Below are positions 50,761-63,162 of a stretch of 64,000 nt of DNA, in pieces; the first letter of the stretch is position 1; each line of letters opens with the position of its first letter. A program made the translations under genes and the position numbers. The notes under the pieces are model-generated. The model searched no databases. It saw only the letters and a list, made by a program, of their open reading frames with translations, and was not told where the DNA came from. Source of the stretch: Bactrocera neohumeralis (lineage: Eukaryota; Arthropoda; Insecta; Diptera; Tephritidae); assembly GCF_024586455.1 (NCBI RefSeq), contig NC_065923.1, positions 1,426,001 to 1,490,000 on the forward strand, read 5' to 3'.

Positions 50761-52334
50761 GGCTGGGTGTTTCAAACTTAATAGCAAACATAATATATCG
50801 TATTCTAGGTCATTGATATATGTATCTTCCATCTAAACGCAAATAATTGAATTAAATTGGATTCAATACGTTTTCACAGCTTTTAAGTTGGTTTCCAATT
50901 AATTGATGTACAAAAATTGTTTAACAACTTAAAAGAAAAGTCCGATGTTATACCAAAATATCTGCATATATGTATGTAGACACCATATACGCCCATCCAA
51001 GTAACTACTGCACTAACACAAACTGAAATTGCATCTTCCTTCTTTAATATTCAGCCATGTATGTACATATGTGAATGTACATATATGTGCATGTGTGTGT
51101 GTTGGCATGACAATTTCCAAAATGGATGCTGCACCGTTTGTGGATGCGATGTCATTCGAAAGACTGCTGCTCGTTAAGGATATTACTCAATGGTCTCACA
51201 GTTAAAGTAGAGAGTCATATGCTCAGCGTTGCGTTCGGTGTTCGGATGTTATGCCATCGAATTTAGGTCACACGACTCACACAATAACAAAAGTCGAGAA
51301 AACTGATGTCAACAATATAAATATATACATATATATGTGTAAGTGAGAGCATGTTAGATACACTATAAAAGCGGATACACACACACACTTACACACATAT
51401 ACGAAGTAACGTGACAGCGCATAGCGGTCCGTGCAGCACGCTTCCGACAAAGTATCCGTGATTTCTAAAGAAGTAGAGAACAAACATTGAAATCCTGGAA
51501 AAGGAGACGAGGTTGAAGCTTAGATGGCTGTGTCGAGGCCGCAGTCGCTGCAACAACACACACACATAGACACATAGGTGACGAAGCGTACTGAAACAAA
51601 GCCAAGCAACCAGCATTGCAACTTCTGGCGCTAACACGCTTCTCACATACACACACAGACACACACACTTGAATTTATGCGAAAGTGCACAATAAAAAGC
51701 TTGCTTTTGCAGTGTTAGTGGCAGCATGTGGCATTAAGCCGGTGGCATGGTGCACTACATCGCACAGTGGATGTGGATGTGGCTGAGTGCAGCCGATGCT
51801 GTTCGGCGCCTTGGCGAGACATTAACTTGACTAGACTCGAGTGCAGCGTGAGCATGATTTCATTTGAATTTAACGCTGCTCTGTGCGTGTATGTGTGTGT
51901 ATGTGTGCGACAGAATGCTTGTGCATTTGCATTTGAAGGCAGGGGGTGTGGCTAGGTTGTCACTATCAATGTACCTACATACATACATATATTATATTAG
52001 AACAATGAGCGCGCGACAATGGTCGTGAATTTTGGACTATGACACGAGCACTAACGACGTACACTCACACGAACATTATTTTCCTCGCCCGTGTATGTGT
52101 GTGTGGTATTTGCAATTGTATAGCAGCATCCTTTGTCGTTTATCATTCAATCATGCATATTTGTCATTCGCTTTTAACTACTTGTACTCTACTAAGCGTT
52201 TTGTGGTGCTCAGCAGTTTATATTGACTTTGTTTGGCGCTCAATGCTTTATCAAAGAGTAGAAGGCAATAGAAAATGCTAAGAATTGATGTCAGTAATTT
52301 CACTCTGATTTACATAGGATTTGGAATGCTCACA

Positions 52335-53005
52335 CTGTGAGTAAAAAATAGTAAGACTGTTTAATTTAAATTTCGCGCGAAAACCCATTCGTCGAAGTTC
52401 CGCGTTTCCGCGAGTTTTACGATGAATGTAATTAATCAACAATTCCAGTTCGATTAAATTTTGTGTTCGGAATCAACCTTCTGGTGCCGAAACTTTCAGG
52501 TTGTTGGAAAAGCCTCTCGGTGATAATTGTTTGTCGTTTTTGATTAATAAAATTCAAAGAGGGTCGACCACGTCCAGGACGACTATCAACAACAACCGAT
52601 GATCAAAACAGAGATCTTACTGGTATCGTTGGAATATCGGAAGGATCAATGAAAACCATTTTGAAAGATCATTTGGGCCTCAGAAAAGTGAAAGCAGGAT
52701 TGTTTCCAAAATCACTCAATGTTTTCGAAAAACAGACTTGCATTAAAGTCTGTAAAACAGTGTCATGAAACGTATTATTACAGGCGATTAGTCTAGGATA
52801 TATGCTTACGACCCGGAAACAGACGATCAATCGGCCGAATATCGTGGCAAAGGTGAGCCAAAGCCGAAAAAACCACGTCAAAGCAGGTTAAAAATTAAGG
52901 TTATGTTGACAGTTTTCTTCGATTATCGAGGTGTGGCGCACTCCGAATTCATTATAGCCGGCTAAACTGTCCACAAGATATACTATTTGTATGCGTCGTT
53001 TGCGT
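52335..53005 (+). mobile_element. Mariner element, 5' half only
   Basis: The terminus GAGTAAAAAATAGTAAGACT at 52340 is again the family of 28774 and 49905. Frames give DDQNRDLTGIVGISEGSMKT, RKVKAGLFPKSLNVFEKQ, YDPETDDQSAEYRGKGEPKP and KIKVMLTVFFDYRGVAHSEF. The element stops before the second catalytic Asp, at about 53005. Confidence 0.8.
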
Positions 53006-53429
53006 TTGAATTATTTATATTCAGGAACACTGCAGCTTTCATCTCCGTTCACAAACAGTGAGCTTTTCCACAGATGAATTGAAGCTTAAACGGAAAATGG
53101 GAGGAAAAGTCTTTTGTCGGCTGATCTCCATCAATTCCAGCTTCAGACTACCGGACGACTGTAGCGGTAGGTGTACTACTATGAAGTGTAGGTTCCTTCA
53201 TGAAAGTATTCATTTCCTCCGATTGTAGTATGGCTAGTAACATTTGTGAAGGGGTGTATATCCTCTTTATCAAAAACGGATCTATGGACCTTCCGAGTAT
53301 TGGGCAAACGCTGGTAAACAACTAAAACCTGTGCGGCTCTGAGATCTTTCAAACATGGAATGAAGCGTAAGTGGCAAGGGGCCAATTGTTTGCTCTTAGC
53401 AAAGTCCATGTAGCCGAAATTGCAGATCT

Positions 53430-53960
53430 TCTGACTAGACAATGTCCTATAGGCTGCTCGGATTTTTTAATCTCTACTGCCGAGATTTTGTCAGGCAGGC
53501 CTTCGGCGTACCTAGTGAAGAACTTGGTGATACATATGTAGAAGTTTGGTCGGATGAATACATACCCAGTGATTGGAACATGACAACTCACTCTGCCCTA
53601 TCTACAAGAAGGGAGATACCGCAGTCTGCGCTAATTATAGCGATAAGTCTTCTTAACATTGCATATAAGGTTATTTCGACAGTATTCTGTGAAAGACAAG
53701 CCCATTGTAAATAAACTGATTGGACATTATCTGTGTGGCTTCAGACCTGGCAAATCCAGCATAGAGAAGACTTTCACAATAATCTAATATCCCAAACAAC
53801 ACTAATCAGGCAGACAACAAGAAAACAATATATAAACTATATCAGTAGGATAACTAGGTTTGTTAGTAACAGATTACGGAAGGCAAATCCCGATTTACCC
53901 GAACAAATTCGAATACATAATAACACAAGTGTGTGTAAGGACAATGGAAAATGAGACTAA
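53430..53960 (+). mobile_element. Non-LTR retrotransposon relic (RT N-terminal half)
   Basis: Reads WSDEYIPSDWN, LLNIAYKVISTVFCERQAHC, then in another frame LIGHYLCGFRPGKSSIEKTF. These are the first RT blocks of the same kind of LINE seen at 25700-26410. Frameshifts and a stop separate the pieces. The sequence just before it (53000-53430) could not be assigned. Confidence 0.7.
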
Positions 53961-54770
53961 ACTCGCGCATTCTCACCACATAAAAAGCAAAAACGCCATA
54001 ACTTAAATGCCTCATAATAAATCCCTTGTTGTTATATAATGATGATGTTGTTTTATTATTCAATTAAACCGATGTCAACAAAATGTTTTAATTAATTCGT
54101 TTAAACGCGATGCAAAGGAGACGACAAAAGAGCCAACGACACAGGCGACTGTGAAGGAGTGCGAAAGCAGCTAAGGCCAAAGGATAACGCTTGAGGGATA
54201 CACGAGAAAATGAAGCAAAAACAGCATGGGTGCTGCTCAGCAATGACAATGTAACTGTAAGTACAAGTAAGTAGTATCCTTTTAAGGGCGAGGCGCTGCT
54301 GCTGGCTGCTGAGTGTTGCGAGCAAAGCGCGGATTTATGCAATTTGCTTGTGTGTATGTGAGTATGCTGCTGATGGTTACATGTTGCGCTGCAGCTCCAC
54401 AGCTGGACGGGAGTTGCGCGTCTGTATGTATGGGTGTGTGCGTTTGTGTGGATGTGACCTTGTTTGGTGCTTTGTGGTGCATTACACGTAATTGCGATAA
54501 TGGGCGAGAAAAGTGTAATTGTGCCGTCGCAAATGCGACTTGGCGGCTGGGAAGCAGTGCAGTGGAGTAGTTGTGTTTTGCCAGAGTAACAGTAAACGGA
54601 GTGCAAGAGCATAAATGTGCGAGATAAAAAAAATCATGAGTGAGTGATTGAGCTGTATCATCTGTATATGTATTTTATGCATTTTCATATTTCACGAACT
54701 GACGAAAATTCATTTTTTATTTTAAATATCTTATATTTTTATACACATTTGATGTGTAGAGTTTAATTAC

Positions 54771-54791
54771 AGTCCTGGCAGCCGACAGCGC
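54771..54791 (+). repeat. Possible solo terminus of the CTGACAGACG element
   Basis: GTCCTGGCAGCCGACAGCGC matches the copy 2 left end (GCCCTGACAGACGACAGCGC) with three mismatches. No partner end is visible nearby, so this may be a relic or chance. Confidence 0.3.
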
Positions 54792-55597
54792 TTGTGTATG
54801 TACATATGTATATCCATAAGCTTCCATGTACTAAATCGATTTACATACCAATATGTACAGTTGGATGTTGGCATATACACATGCTCCAATTAAACTATTT
54901 ACGTAACTAGCCCACATGACCTGACAGCATTGCATTTGGCACACACACACAACAAAAAGAAACAACTTTGGATGTGAGTTTGGAATAAGCTGTGCGCGTT
55001 TAGGCCGATAGCGGGTGAGTGGGAAGAATGCGCGATTACAGTAGCGTGCAAGTAAGTAGTACTGTTGGAAACATTTATCTTGATATCGTCAGAAAACAAG
55101 TGAGAACAGTTCACAGAAGCTTGAAAAAACTTTTTGTTTCAAATCATTTTCTACATTTAACTAAAATCTGCCGGTTGTTGAAGAAAATTCAATGTAAAAA
55201 AAAATCGTTTTTTATGTCTAAGTGCGTCTAAATAATGGAGAACATAGTTAAAATATTACTTCATTTTTAATATCTCTTCAGCAGGAGGCCCATTAAAGCA
55301 TGAAAATTAATAAAACGGCAAATAAATGTACCGAATTATTGTGGATGTATTCCATATTTGTATATAACATTATCTACGAAAATTACCTCGAAACTCTTCA
55401 CAAAAATTTCCGAATTCATTCGAAAAGTAAAATAATAAAATTTCGAATTATTTTAAGAATTTATAATTTCCCTTAAAGATTTCTAAAAGAACACTTATAT
55501 GTTAAAATCTCATTACTATAATTCCGACACTAGCAGTTCTGAATTATACTCTATTTCCCTTGTAGCTACAACCCGAAACTAATTTTAAAAACAGAAA

Positions 55598-55645
55598 TAT
55601 CGATGATATAATATTGATATCGATAATATAATATTGATATCGATG
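55598..55645. repeat. Short tandem repeat, 20-bp unit, self-complementary
   Basis: ATCGATGATATAATATTGAT is followed directly by ATCGATAATATAATATTGAT and then ATCGATG. Each unit is rich in palindromic ATCGAT/ATATTGATAT steps. Confidence 0.8.
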
Positions 55646-56189
55646 TTCACAATGAACGGTCCTTGCGGAGCTATTTTTGTGGGTATGTCTCTTAAAATGT
55701 AATGGATCTTCGAACTAAAGATGTACATTAAAAAAACATTAATATTTTGAGTAATCAAATGCATATTTAGTAGCAATTTTTTCACCCTAACTGTAAAAAC
55801 TCAAACCTCTAAGGATATAATAGTCATGTGCACGAGCTTATCATGTGTGTATATGTATGAATGTATGTACAACATGTGAGTTTTAATTGAAGTAAGATTA
55901 CATCAAATCAATAACAGCCGCCACCATCAGCAGTAATGCGAGTAAAATTGATGGTGAACCAGTTTTGACTGAAAGCCATTCACACAAGCATAAAGTACAT
56001 ATATATGTACATATGTACATACATATGTATCTTTACGAAGTGTGATAGTTAACTTACGGAAAAATTATCAGTGGTCAAAAAAAGTTGTGAATTAAAGTTA
56101 AAGTTCTGATAATATAAGAATATTTTATATTTAAAAATGCGACATGATATGTACATTCGATTTTAGATTACAAAAAATATATATAAGTA

Positions 56190-56655
56190 CTAGGGGATCT
56201 GGCCACTCGTTGCCGTGGTATACATACATATATACATTTTATACTATTGTCCATATAATAAACTATTCAATACAATGACATTTTTTTTTTTACGAATAAA
56301 GGCGAAAACGTTTTTGTCGGTATAATAATCCAAGGGATTGTACTTGAGGTTTAATTTTGAATATGTTCATACAAATAAATTTCATTGGAAAAAATAACGA
56401 ATTTAAGGCTGCTTTCTCAATGTCTGTTTACCAGCCTTTCTGTCCAGTTAATAGAGTTGTCCGCTTAATATGGCGTCCATTTAATAAAGCTTTCACTATA
56501 TTATTTATTTAGGAATTGTTTTTACTATCCTTCTCTTCTTCTAAATTGGTTCGAACTGGACACAGTGTGCTAAATTTTACTAAAATCGATTCAGTAGTTT
56601 AAGAGTCCGTCGCGGACCAACAACATGACAAGTACTTTTTATATATAAAGATAAA
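56190..56655 (+). repeat. RTE/SINE-like 3'-end repeat
   Basis: Starts 'aggggatctggccactcgtt' and 'gccgtggtatacatac', ends 'cgattcagtagtttaagagt' and 'ctttttatatataaagat'. Related in layout to 27800-28730. No ORF. Confidence 0.55.
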
Positions 56656-56689
56656 CCAGCAAAAAAAAAATTTGCTTACAAATTAAAGA

Positions 56690-57125
56690 CAATCAGATTT
56701 ATTGTTAACTTCGGCCATAAGACCCTTCACAAATACAAAATAATCTTTACAAAAATGTTGATCTGTCAGCTATATGTTGTATGGCAGCTATATGCCATCT
56801 CGAACTGAACAATTTTTTCGCAGATTGCATCATTACCATAAACAATACACCCTGCCGAATTTGGTGAAGATATCTCATCAAATAAAATAGTTTTCCACAC
56901 AAGCACTTGATTCCGACCGTTCAGTTTGTGTGACAGCTATATGCTACAGTGGTTCGCAGCTATCTCAAAATCTGAGGAAATATGTCCAGTGTATACACAA
57001 GATGGACAGACATACGAATATGGCTAAGTCGAGTATATATTTTATGGCGTCTCCGACGTTTCCTTTTGGGTGTTACAAACTTCGTGGTAAACTTATTTAC
57101 CCCGTTCAGGATATAATAAAAATAT
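56690..57125 (+). repeat. Dispersed dipteran repeat copy
   Basis: Contains 'gttaacttcggccataagac', 'gtatggcagctatatgccat', 'gcacttgattccgaccgttc' and ends 'cgacgtttccttttgggtgt ... aaacttcgtggtaaactta'. Two overlapping portions of the repeat lie head to tail. Confidence 0.6.
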
Positions 57126-58779
57126 GATCCATACGCCAATATTGTTTGGTTGAAAATATTGAGGAAAAAAGCATCAGAATTTTTTTTTTTCTAATACAGG
57201 CATGTGTTCGTGCTTTTATGACTTCCAATACCCACTTAGCTTAATATTTTTAAGGCTGAATTGTAAGAAAAATTTTCAGAGCAAAATGATGTAATTTACG
57301 GCAGCAACTACTTAACATTTTTTCCACAGTCATGTCATCTGAAATTTCGGCAGAAAAATAAAATATTGCATTTGCAATTGATTAATCCGTGTTTGTGTGC
57401 GTGTGTCGTGGATTCACTCGAAAAACTGACATGGCACACGTTTTTGCAAAACTATGCCAAAGCAAAGTGAATGGGATTGGATTTTCGTGTTTTCCTAAAC
57501 ACACACGCCGTACACAAATACACACACTCGCGCAGACAAAACCGCCTGAAAAGACTCATCATATTTGAAATTACAAATTGCATGCGCCAATGTGCTTGCA
57601 ACCACAGCGACGGCGGCAGCGGCAGCGGCAGCAGTTACACAGCACCCAAATTTTATGTGATTTTGCTCGCGAAAATGGCTTATCAATTCCGCTTTGCTTG
57701 CGTCCGCCAGCGCTGCGCCCTACATGAAGCACACAATAAAGCTTCGGAGGAGCACAAAGCAAAAGTAATATTCGATGACGTCGCCGAATGTGAGTGCGTG
57801 TGTGCAGCTGCGGTCGACCACTTGTAAAAAGAAATTCTCGAAATAGCGGCGCGCACAAAACCCGCAAATGAATCGAAAAAATTCGAAATATGTACAAAAT
57901 AACCACTCACTTTTGAAATTATTTATATTTTTATTGTATTTTATCTTTTTTCTTTTCAAGATTTTCTATTTTCTTAATTTTCCGCCCTGCCGCAGCAACT
58001 TGCCGCTTTTGTGTGCACTAAATATATACATACATATGTACATATATTACTGTGTGTGTGTGTGTTCCACGGCGTGTCAGGCGAGCGAAAGCATAGGCAG
58101 CAGAAGCCAAAATGGCAATAAAAGTGAGCCACTTGATCAAATAGAATGAAACAATTTTTACTTTTAGTGTAAACAAGTCGACGTTTTGTCCATGCGTGTG
58201 GGTGTGTATGTTCGTATGAGTGCGTGTGTGTTTGTGTGCGCGTACATATGTCTGTTTGTATCATGCTTGTTGTACAGCATTGTGATTTCTGTGAATTGCT
58301 TAGCTGTTGCCCGATGCCATCACTGTTGCCAACACGCTTGCTGGTTGGTGGCATCGTCGCCTTTGCTTGTGCTTACATATATATATACATATGTATGTAT
58401 GTACAGCGCTTGGCTGTTTGTTGGCTTTGTTGGATTTTAGTATTTGGCCACACGCCAAAAGTAATGCAAACCGAAGTAAACTTATCGCACAATCGCAACC
58501 ATATTTCCCCGGGCCGAGAGCGCTGATACGGAACGCTCCCCATATCAACAGCAGCCGCAACCCCAACAACAACTAGCTAAATTAATATAATATACAATAT
58601 TATACAAATCGAGTAACATTTAGTAATCCAAGTAGTGTGTATCCATCAGCAGGCAGCGTCAAAACAACCAGGCGTAAAAGGGTGAGTGGATAAGTGGTGT
58701 GCGCGCAAATTGTCAACATACTGCAAATTAAGTGGCGGAATAGCCCCTGTAGGGCAGGAAAGAATTTTAAAAAATGAAA

Positions 58780-58985
58780 GAAAAAAATGGAAACGTCGGA
58801 GATCGTATAAAGTATATATGTATGTATATAAATGGTCAGCGTAACGAGCTGAGTCGATTTAGCCATGCCCGTCCGTCCGTATATCTGTACATGAGCGAAC
58901 TAGTCCTTCAGTTTTTGAGAGATCGATCTGCTTGTATAGAACACTTTTTCATTCGACGAGACCCATATGATAATATTCCTCAATA
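58780..58985 (+). repeat. Dispersed dipteran repeat, 5' part
   Basis: 'ggaaacgtcggagatcgtat', a short TATGTATGTATA tract, 'gagcgaactagtccttcagt' and 'tttgagagatcgatctgctt'. Open frames across it are chance. Confidence 0.55.
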
Positions 58986-59219
58986 AATATTTCTAACGAA
59001 CTTTTTACATTTAATTTTTCGAAGTATTACATCGAGGACAAAAAATGCGATCATGACGAAATTTTGCTGCATAACCCATTTACGTTGCAGTTTATTTATT
59101 TGACTGACCAAGATCAATACGTTTTACTCTAAAATCCAATTTATGGATATATTCAACTTTTTTAGGGATACTTACAACTTTTTTTTGATAGGGAAAGCCC
59201 CCATATTTTTTCTCGCTTT

Positions 59220-59540
59220 TTCGACATTTCTCTTCAGTAAGGTTTGCCATTTCATCATGGAAAGATATACAATCCAACAACGAGTCGAAATTATTAAAAT
59301 TTCCTACCGAAATGCGGAGTCAGTGGCCTCAACCTTAAAAGCGGGTTTTTCAATAAGAGTACTACAAACGTTTTTTTTTAATAAAACAAAAACGGTTTAG
59401 GATATCAATGAAATTCGTTTTTTTCCTGTGAAAGTACATTCGAGGCCATTATGTATGGAACTCAATTTCTTTTGCATGACCACCACGGGCACGCATGTAG
59501 AAGTCCAAACTTTTGTAGCGCTCTTATTGAAAAACACTTT
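59220..59540. mobile_element. Rearranged mariner/Tc1-like fragment with short inverted repeats
   Basis: The plus strand from 59250 reads MERYTIQQRVEIIKISYRNA ESVASTLKA, the N-terminus of a common insect IS630/mariner-type transposase. From 59400 the opposite strand reads like the C-terminus of the same family (GGHAKEIEFHT). The inverted repeat TTTTTCAATAAGAGTACTAC at 59346 pairs with GCGCTCTTATTGAAAAACAC ending near 59537. A 30-nt stretch just before the N-terminus (TTCAGTAAGGTTTGCCATTT) recurs at 29884. Confidence 0.6.
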
Positions 59541-60589
59541 ACATATACCGTATCAATTACCAAACAGCTAATATTTAACGAATCGTAAACTCAATAAGTC
59601 GTTGGAATGCGGTAATCTGCTTCAGAACTTCCGTTATATTTCGTATGTCGATCCTTTTTCCTTTCATAAAAGCTTGCTGAGGTTTAGTTAAGAATTAAAA
59701 AATATATTATTACTACATAGATTAAAACCTCTCCAGAATTTTATTATTCTCCAGAAAAGACAAGGATGTCAAAAGAACTATTTTCAGAGTCTTCAAAACC
59801 AGCGATGTGCTTGATTTCCTCACGGGGATGCAAGTTCGCAAGCGAGTAGCACCTAAGCTCAAGCGAAAAGTGAATATCTCATATAGTGAAATTGGAAGCA
59901 GGTTAGCGTAAAAATAGCCACTCAAAATGTGAACACACAAAACGGCGTTAGGACAATAGCCAAATGAAAATGGGTGAAGAATGTACTAATAATGCGAAAT
60001 TGTTGCGTAAATGAGGAAAACAATCAGGGAAAATAAATTGAATCGAATCAATCAAAATAATAGGGAGATTTGAGCGATGTTCCCTCAAGGCAACCTTTGC
60101 GAATACATTCATAAGTAAACCCACATATACATACATATACATATATTCACATACGATAAAGATCATCGAAATTGCCAGCTTACTTAGTCAGCGAAAGCGT
60201 CGCCACGAGATGGATTTGCGACACAGGTGAGCGTGACAGCTAATCAAAGCGTACGGTTGGTGCCTAGTAAGAGAATGTCATCAAATGGTCACGCTACTAA
60301 CACCAGACACAGTGATGGCCAAACGAGTGTCTCACTTTCTGCCCCATACCATTAATTATGCACGGTTGTGTGCATAAATTCATAATAAACAAATTATGAA
60401 TCATAGAATGGCAGCAAATATTTATTTGGCTTAGTTAATTGCCTAGAAAAGAAGATGTTTCAAAACTTACTCACTACTAAGGGCACAGGTGCGTATGATG
60501 AACATTACAAGTAGACATTTACTCAACATTGTCGCATGAGGTCTTATAGAGGAGCAGAGCTATTGATTAAGAAATCTAATAAAGAAGAA

Positions 60590-60960
60590 CGGAACAATAT
60601 TTCGGATTTATACTAGCTATCTGTATTTTTGTGTTCAGAGAACAAGTTCCTCAGTTTTTTTGCTCCAGAAGTGTCACATTTTTCGACACCACCAATATTG
60701 GCACTATAGGATATAGCTGCCAAGCCTTTGTACGAAAAACTTTTTTATATGACACGATATCTTCAAGAAGCTTGCCTCAGATTACTGTCCAAGGCAGTGC
60801 TACAGTCTCCGAAAAAATTCTTCAGATCGGATAATTATAGCATATAGCTGCCATACAACTGACCGATCAAATTCATGATAAAGATATTTTAATACTCTTT
60901 ATGCTAGAGAATTTTAACTCCGGTTCAACGGAAGTCTTTTAGTTTTTTACTGTTTTCTAT
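60590..60960 (+). repeat. Dispersed dipteran repeat copy
   Basis: 'agaacaagttcctcagtttt', 'ggcactataggatatagctg', 'tatgacacgatatcttcaag' and 'tagctgccatacaactgacc' appear in the usual order. Confidence 0.6.
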
Positions 60961-61554
60961 GAAGTAAAATTACATTCTCTTTAAATATTTCGAATCCAAA
61001 TTCTTTATCTTGTCGCTACTGTATACTGCAATTTTTTGCCTTAGTCCTCCAACTATTTTGGGAGCCACCATAGTATATTAACATGTATTATATTTCCATT
61101 ATTCCAATTTTAATTTTTCTACCCTGGAAGCTTCAGAGGCATATAATCTATTAAGACTCACGCGATCACACTGATCACGATCAACTCAACGATCATTCGA
61201 TTTTTTTATTTTGCTGTGCTCATTTGTTATGATTAAGACTAAATAGATGTTTGTAAATTTTTCGTCTGCACGAACATTTGAGGTACGAATAACTCGAAGA
61301 ATATGGAGCTAATAAAATGCGATATCGTGGGATGGCGTTAAATATTTTGATTTTTATGTGTTTTATTTTGACGTGTGTGTGTACGTGTGTTCTATACAAA
61401 TGTGTGTGGTATATTTATCGGCAGTTCATTGGCTTCAACAGGGTTGCAACAAATTGAATGTATGAAATATTTTTCGATAAAAGTAATTGAAAACGCTAAA
61501 TAACAAGCGACAAGCAGATCATCTTCATAAGAAGTTATTTCGCAGCTGATATCC

Positions 61555-62427
61555 AAGGTCTGTCGCAAAAGAAACAGAACGTTTTAAATATAACTGTTTC
61601 TGGTGGCGCCACCTATTGGTGGGTACATGAAATAAAAAGTTTGATCTCTTGTTGACATTTCGTAAAAATTTTAAGACAATTGGATAACTATAATCGATGT
61701 TATCGGTCAAAAAGTGACAGCAGCTTTTGGTCATCGGTCGTAAAATGCATTTTGAACAAAGAGCAAATATTAAATTTTGTTTTAAACTTGGGAAAACGTT
61801 TACCGAAACATTTCAAATGATGAAAAAAGTTTATGGTGATCAGTGCCTATCCCGTAGTAATGTGCACGAGTGGTTTAAGCGATTCCAAGAAGGTCGTGAG
61901 GACCTCTGTGACGATCAGAAGTCGGGCCAGCCAAAATCAGTGATTACCCAAAACAATATTGAAAAAGTGCAGGAATTTATTAAGGATGAGCCGAAAGTTC
62001 GTCCCACCTGGCCAAACGATTAATGCTGTGTTTTACTTTGGCGTTATGAAGCGTCTTTTGTCACGCATTCGTCGTGCTCGACCACAATACCGTGAGGCAG
62101 GGTCCTGGCGCCTGTTGCACGATAATGCGCCGTGTCATCGGTCGACGCTTGTCACTGATTTTTTGACAAAAAACTCCATATTAACCATTAATCACTCACC
62201 CTACTCACCTGATCTGGCACCCTGTGATTTTTACTTCATTTGCCCATGAAAGGAAATGGTTTCAGAACATTTAAGCTATCCAAAAGGCAACGACCGATAT
62301 TCTCAAGAGCCGGGCTAAACGCTGTATCGAAGCACAAGGAAACTACTTTGAATAAACAATATTACTTTTGAAAAATACTAATTTTTTGTTGTTTTTTAAC
62401 AGTCCTGTTTTTTTTGCGACAGACCTT
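61555..62427 (+). mobile_element. Mariner (D34D) deletion derivative with matched termini
   Basis: Terminal repeats AAGGTCTGTCGCAAAA on both ends. A clean open frame from 61727 encodes the DNA-binding N-terminus (FEQRANIKFCFKLGKTFTET; VYGDQCLSRSNVHEWFKRFQ; DDQKSGQPKSVIT). A deletion joins VRPTWP to VFYFGVMKRLLSRIRRARPQ, removing the first catalytic Asp. The second and third remain as LLHDNAPCH and SPYSPDLAPCDFYF, 34 residues apart. The youngest-looking transposon in the window: only one deletion plus late frameshifts. Confidence 0.88.
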
Positions 62428-63162
62428 CTATATCTGTAAGGGGTTTTCAGACATACATACATAATATACACCTTCTGCTGACTTTTGCTTCGCGGTGTAC
62501 GCAAGAAAAAATTTCAGAGGGGTTTTCTGTTTAAATTTCAGTCTACGAAGAGTCGAAAACGATCTTTCCCTGGGAGAAGTAGAGTTGCTGCGATCTGTAG
62601 ATATTAAAGCACTGTTAAGTCGAAATTTGGTCACAAATATTTAGGGTCTCAATGAGTGTTTTTGGTTCTTTACCATCTAATAACCTCGAGCAGAATCGGA
62701 AATCGCTAGAAGTTTTACTTGAGCACCTAGAATACTTAACATTTATTCTTTACAATGTCGAAGGATGTTTGAAACCCTTAAACCGCCCTCTATGAACTCC
62801 CCTAATTTTGGTACGAGAATTAGTACACCATATTTTGTAAATTTTCTTCCTCCATCGACTGGGCTCTCTAGCTACCCAGTTTACAAATATTTGATTTAAA
62901 AGATAATATTTTTTCTCATTAAACTACTCAAACTTCTTACTTAACATGCTCTATTACAACATACTCGATTTGCGAGTCTATCAAATTATGTTTGACATAC
63001 TATTTCCGCCTTTCTTGCTATAATTTTTCAGTTTCTGAAAATCAATTTTGGAATTCGTTCGAAAAAATAATTTGTCTTCATTTTCATTTTTTTTTTAATT
63101 TCTCGCGGAATTGATTTAAAGACTACTATTTGGAAAAACAATAGCAAGAACAAACGAGCAAA
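62428..63162. other. Upstream region of the LIGNW gene
   Basis: AT-rich, no transposon terminus after 62427 and no clear core promoter. The small gene's leader directly precedes its ATG without an obvious splice acceptor. Confidence 0.4.

Larger units (their letters stand above)
53961..59219. other. Intergenic DNA, no gene recognised
   Basis: CA/GT-rich tracts, a possible MITE end, a 20-bp tandem repeat and dispersed repeats. The open frame at 57471-57827, with a GGCAGC tract, shows no domain and is probably chance. Confidence 0.45.

Noticed and set aside
57471..57827. 118-codon open frame with a Gly/Ser repeat
   Set aside because: No recognisable domain, and a competing open frame of similar quality lies on the other strand across the GGCAGC tract.
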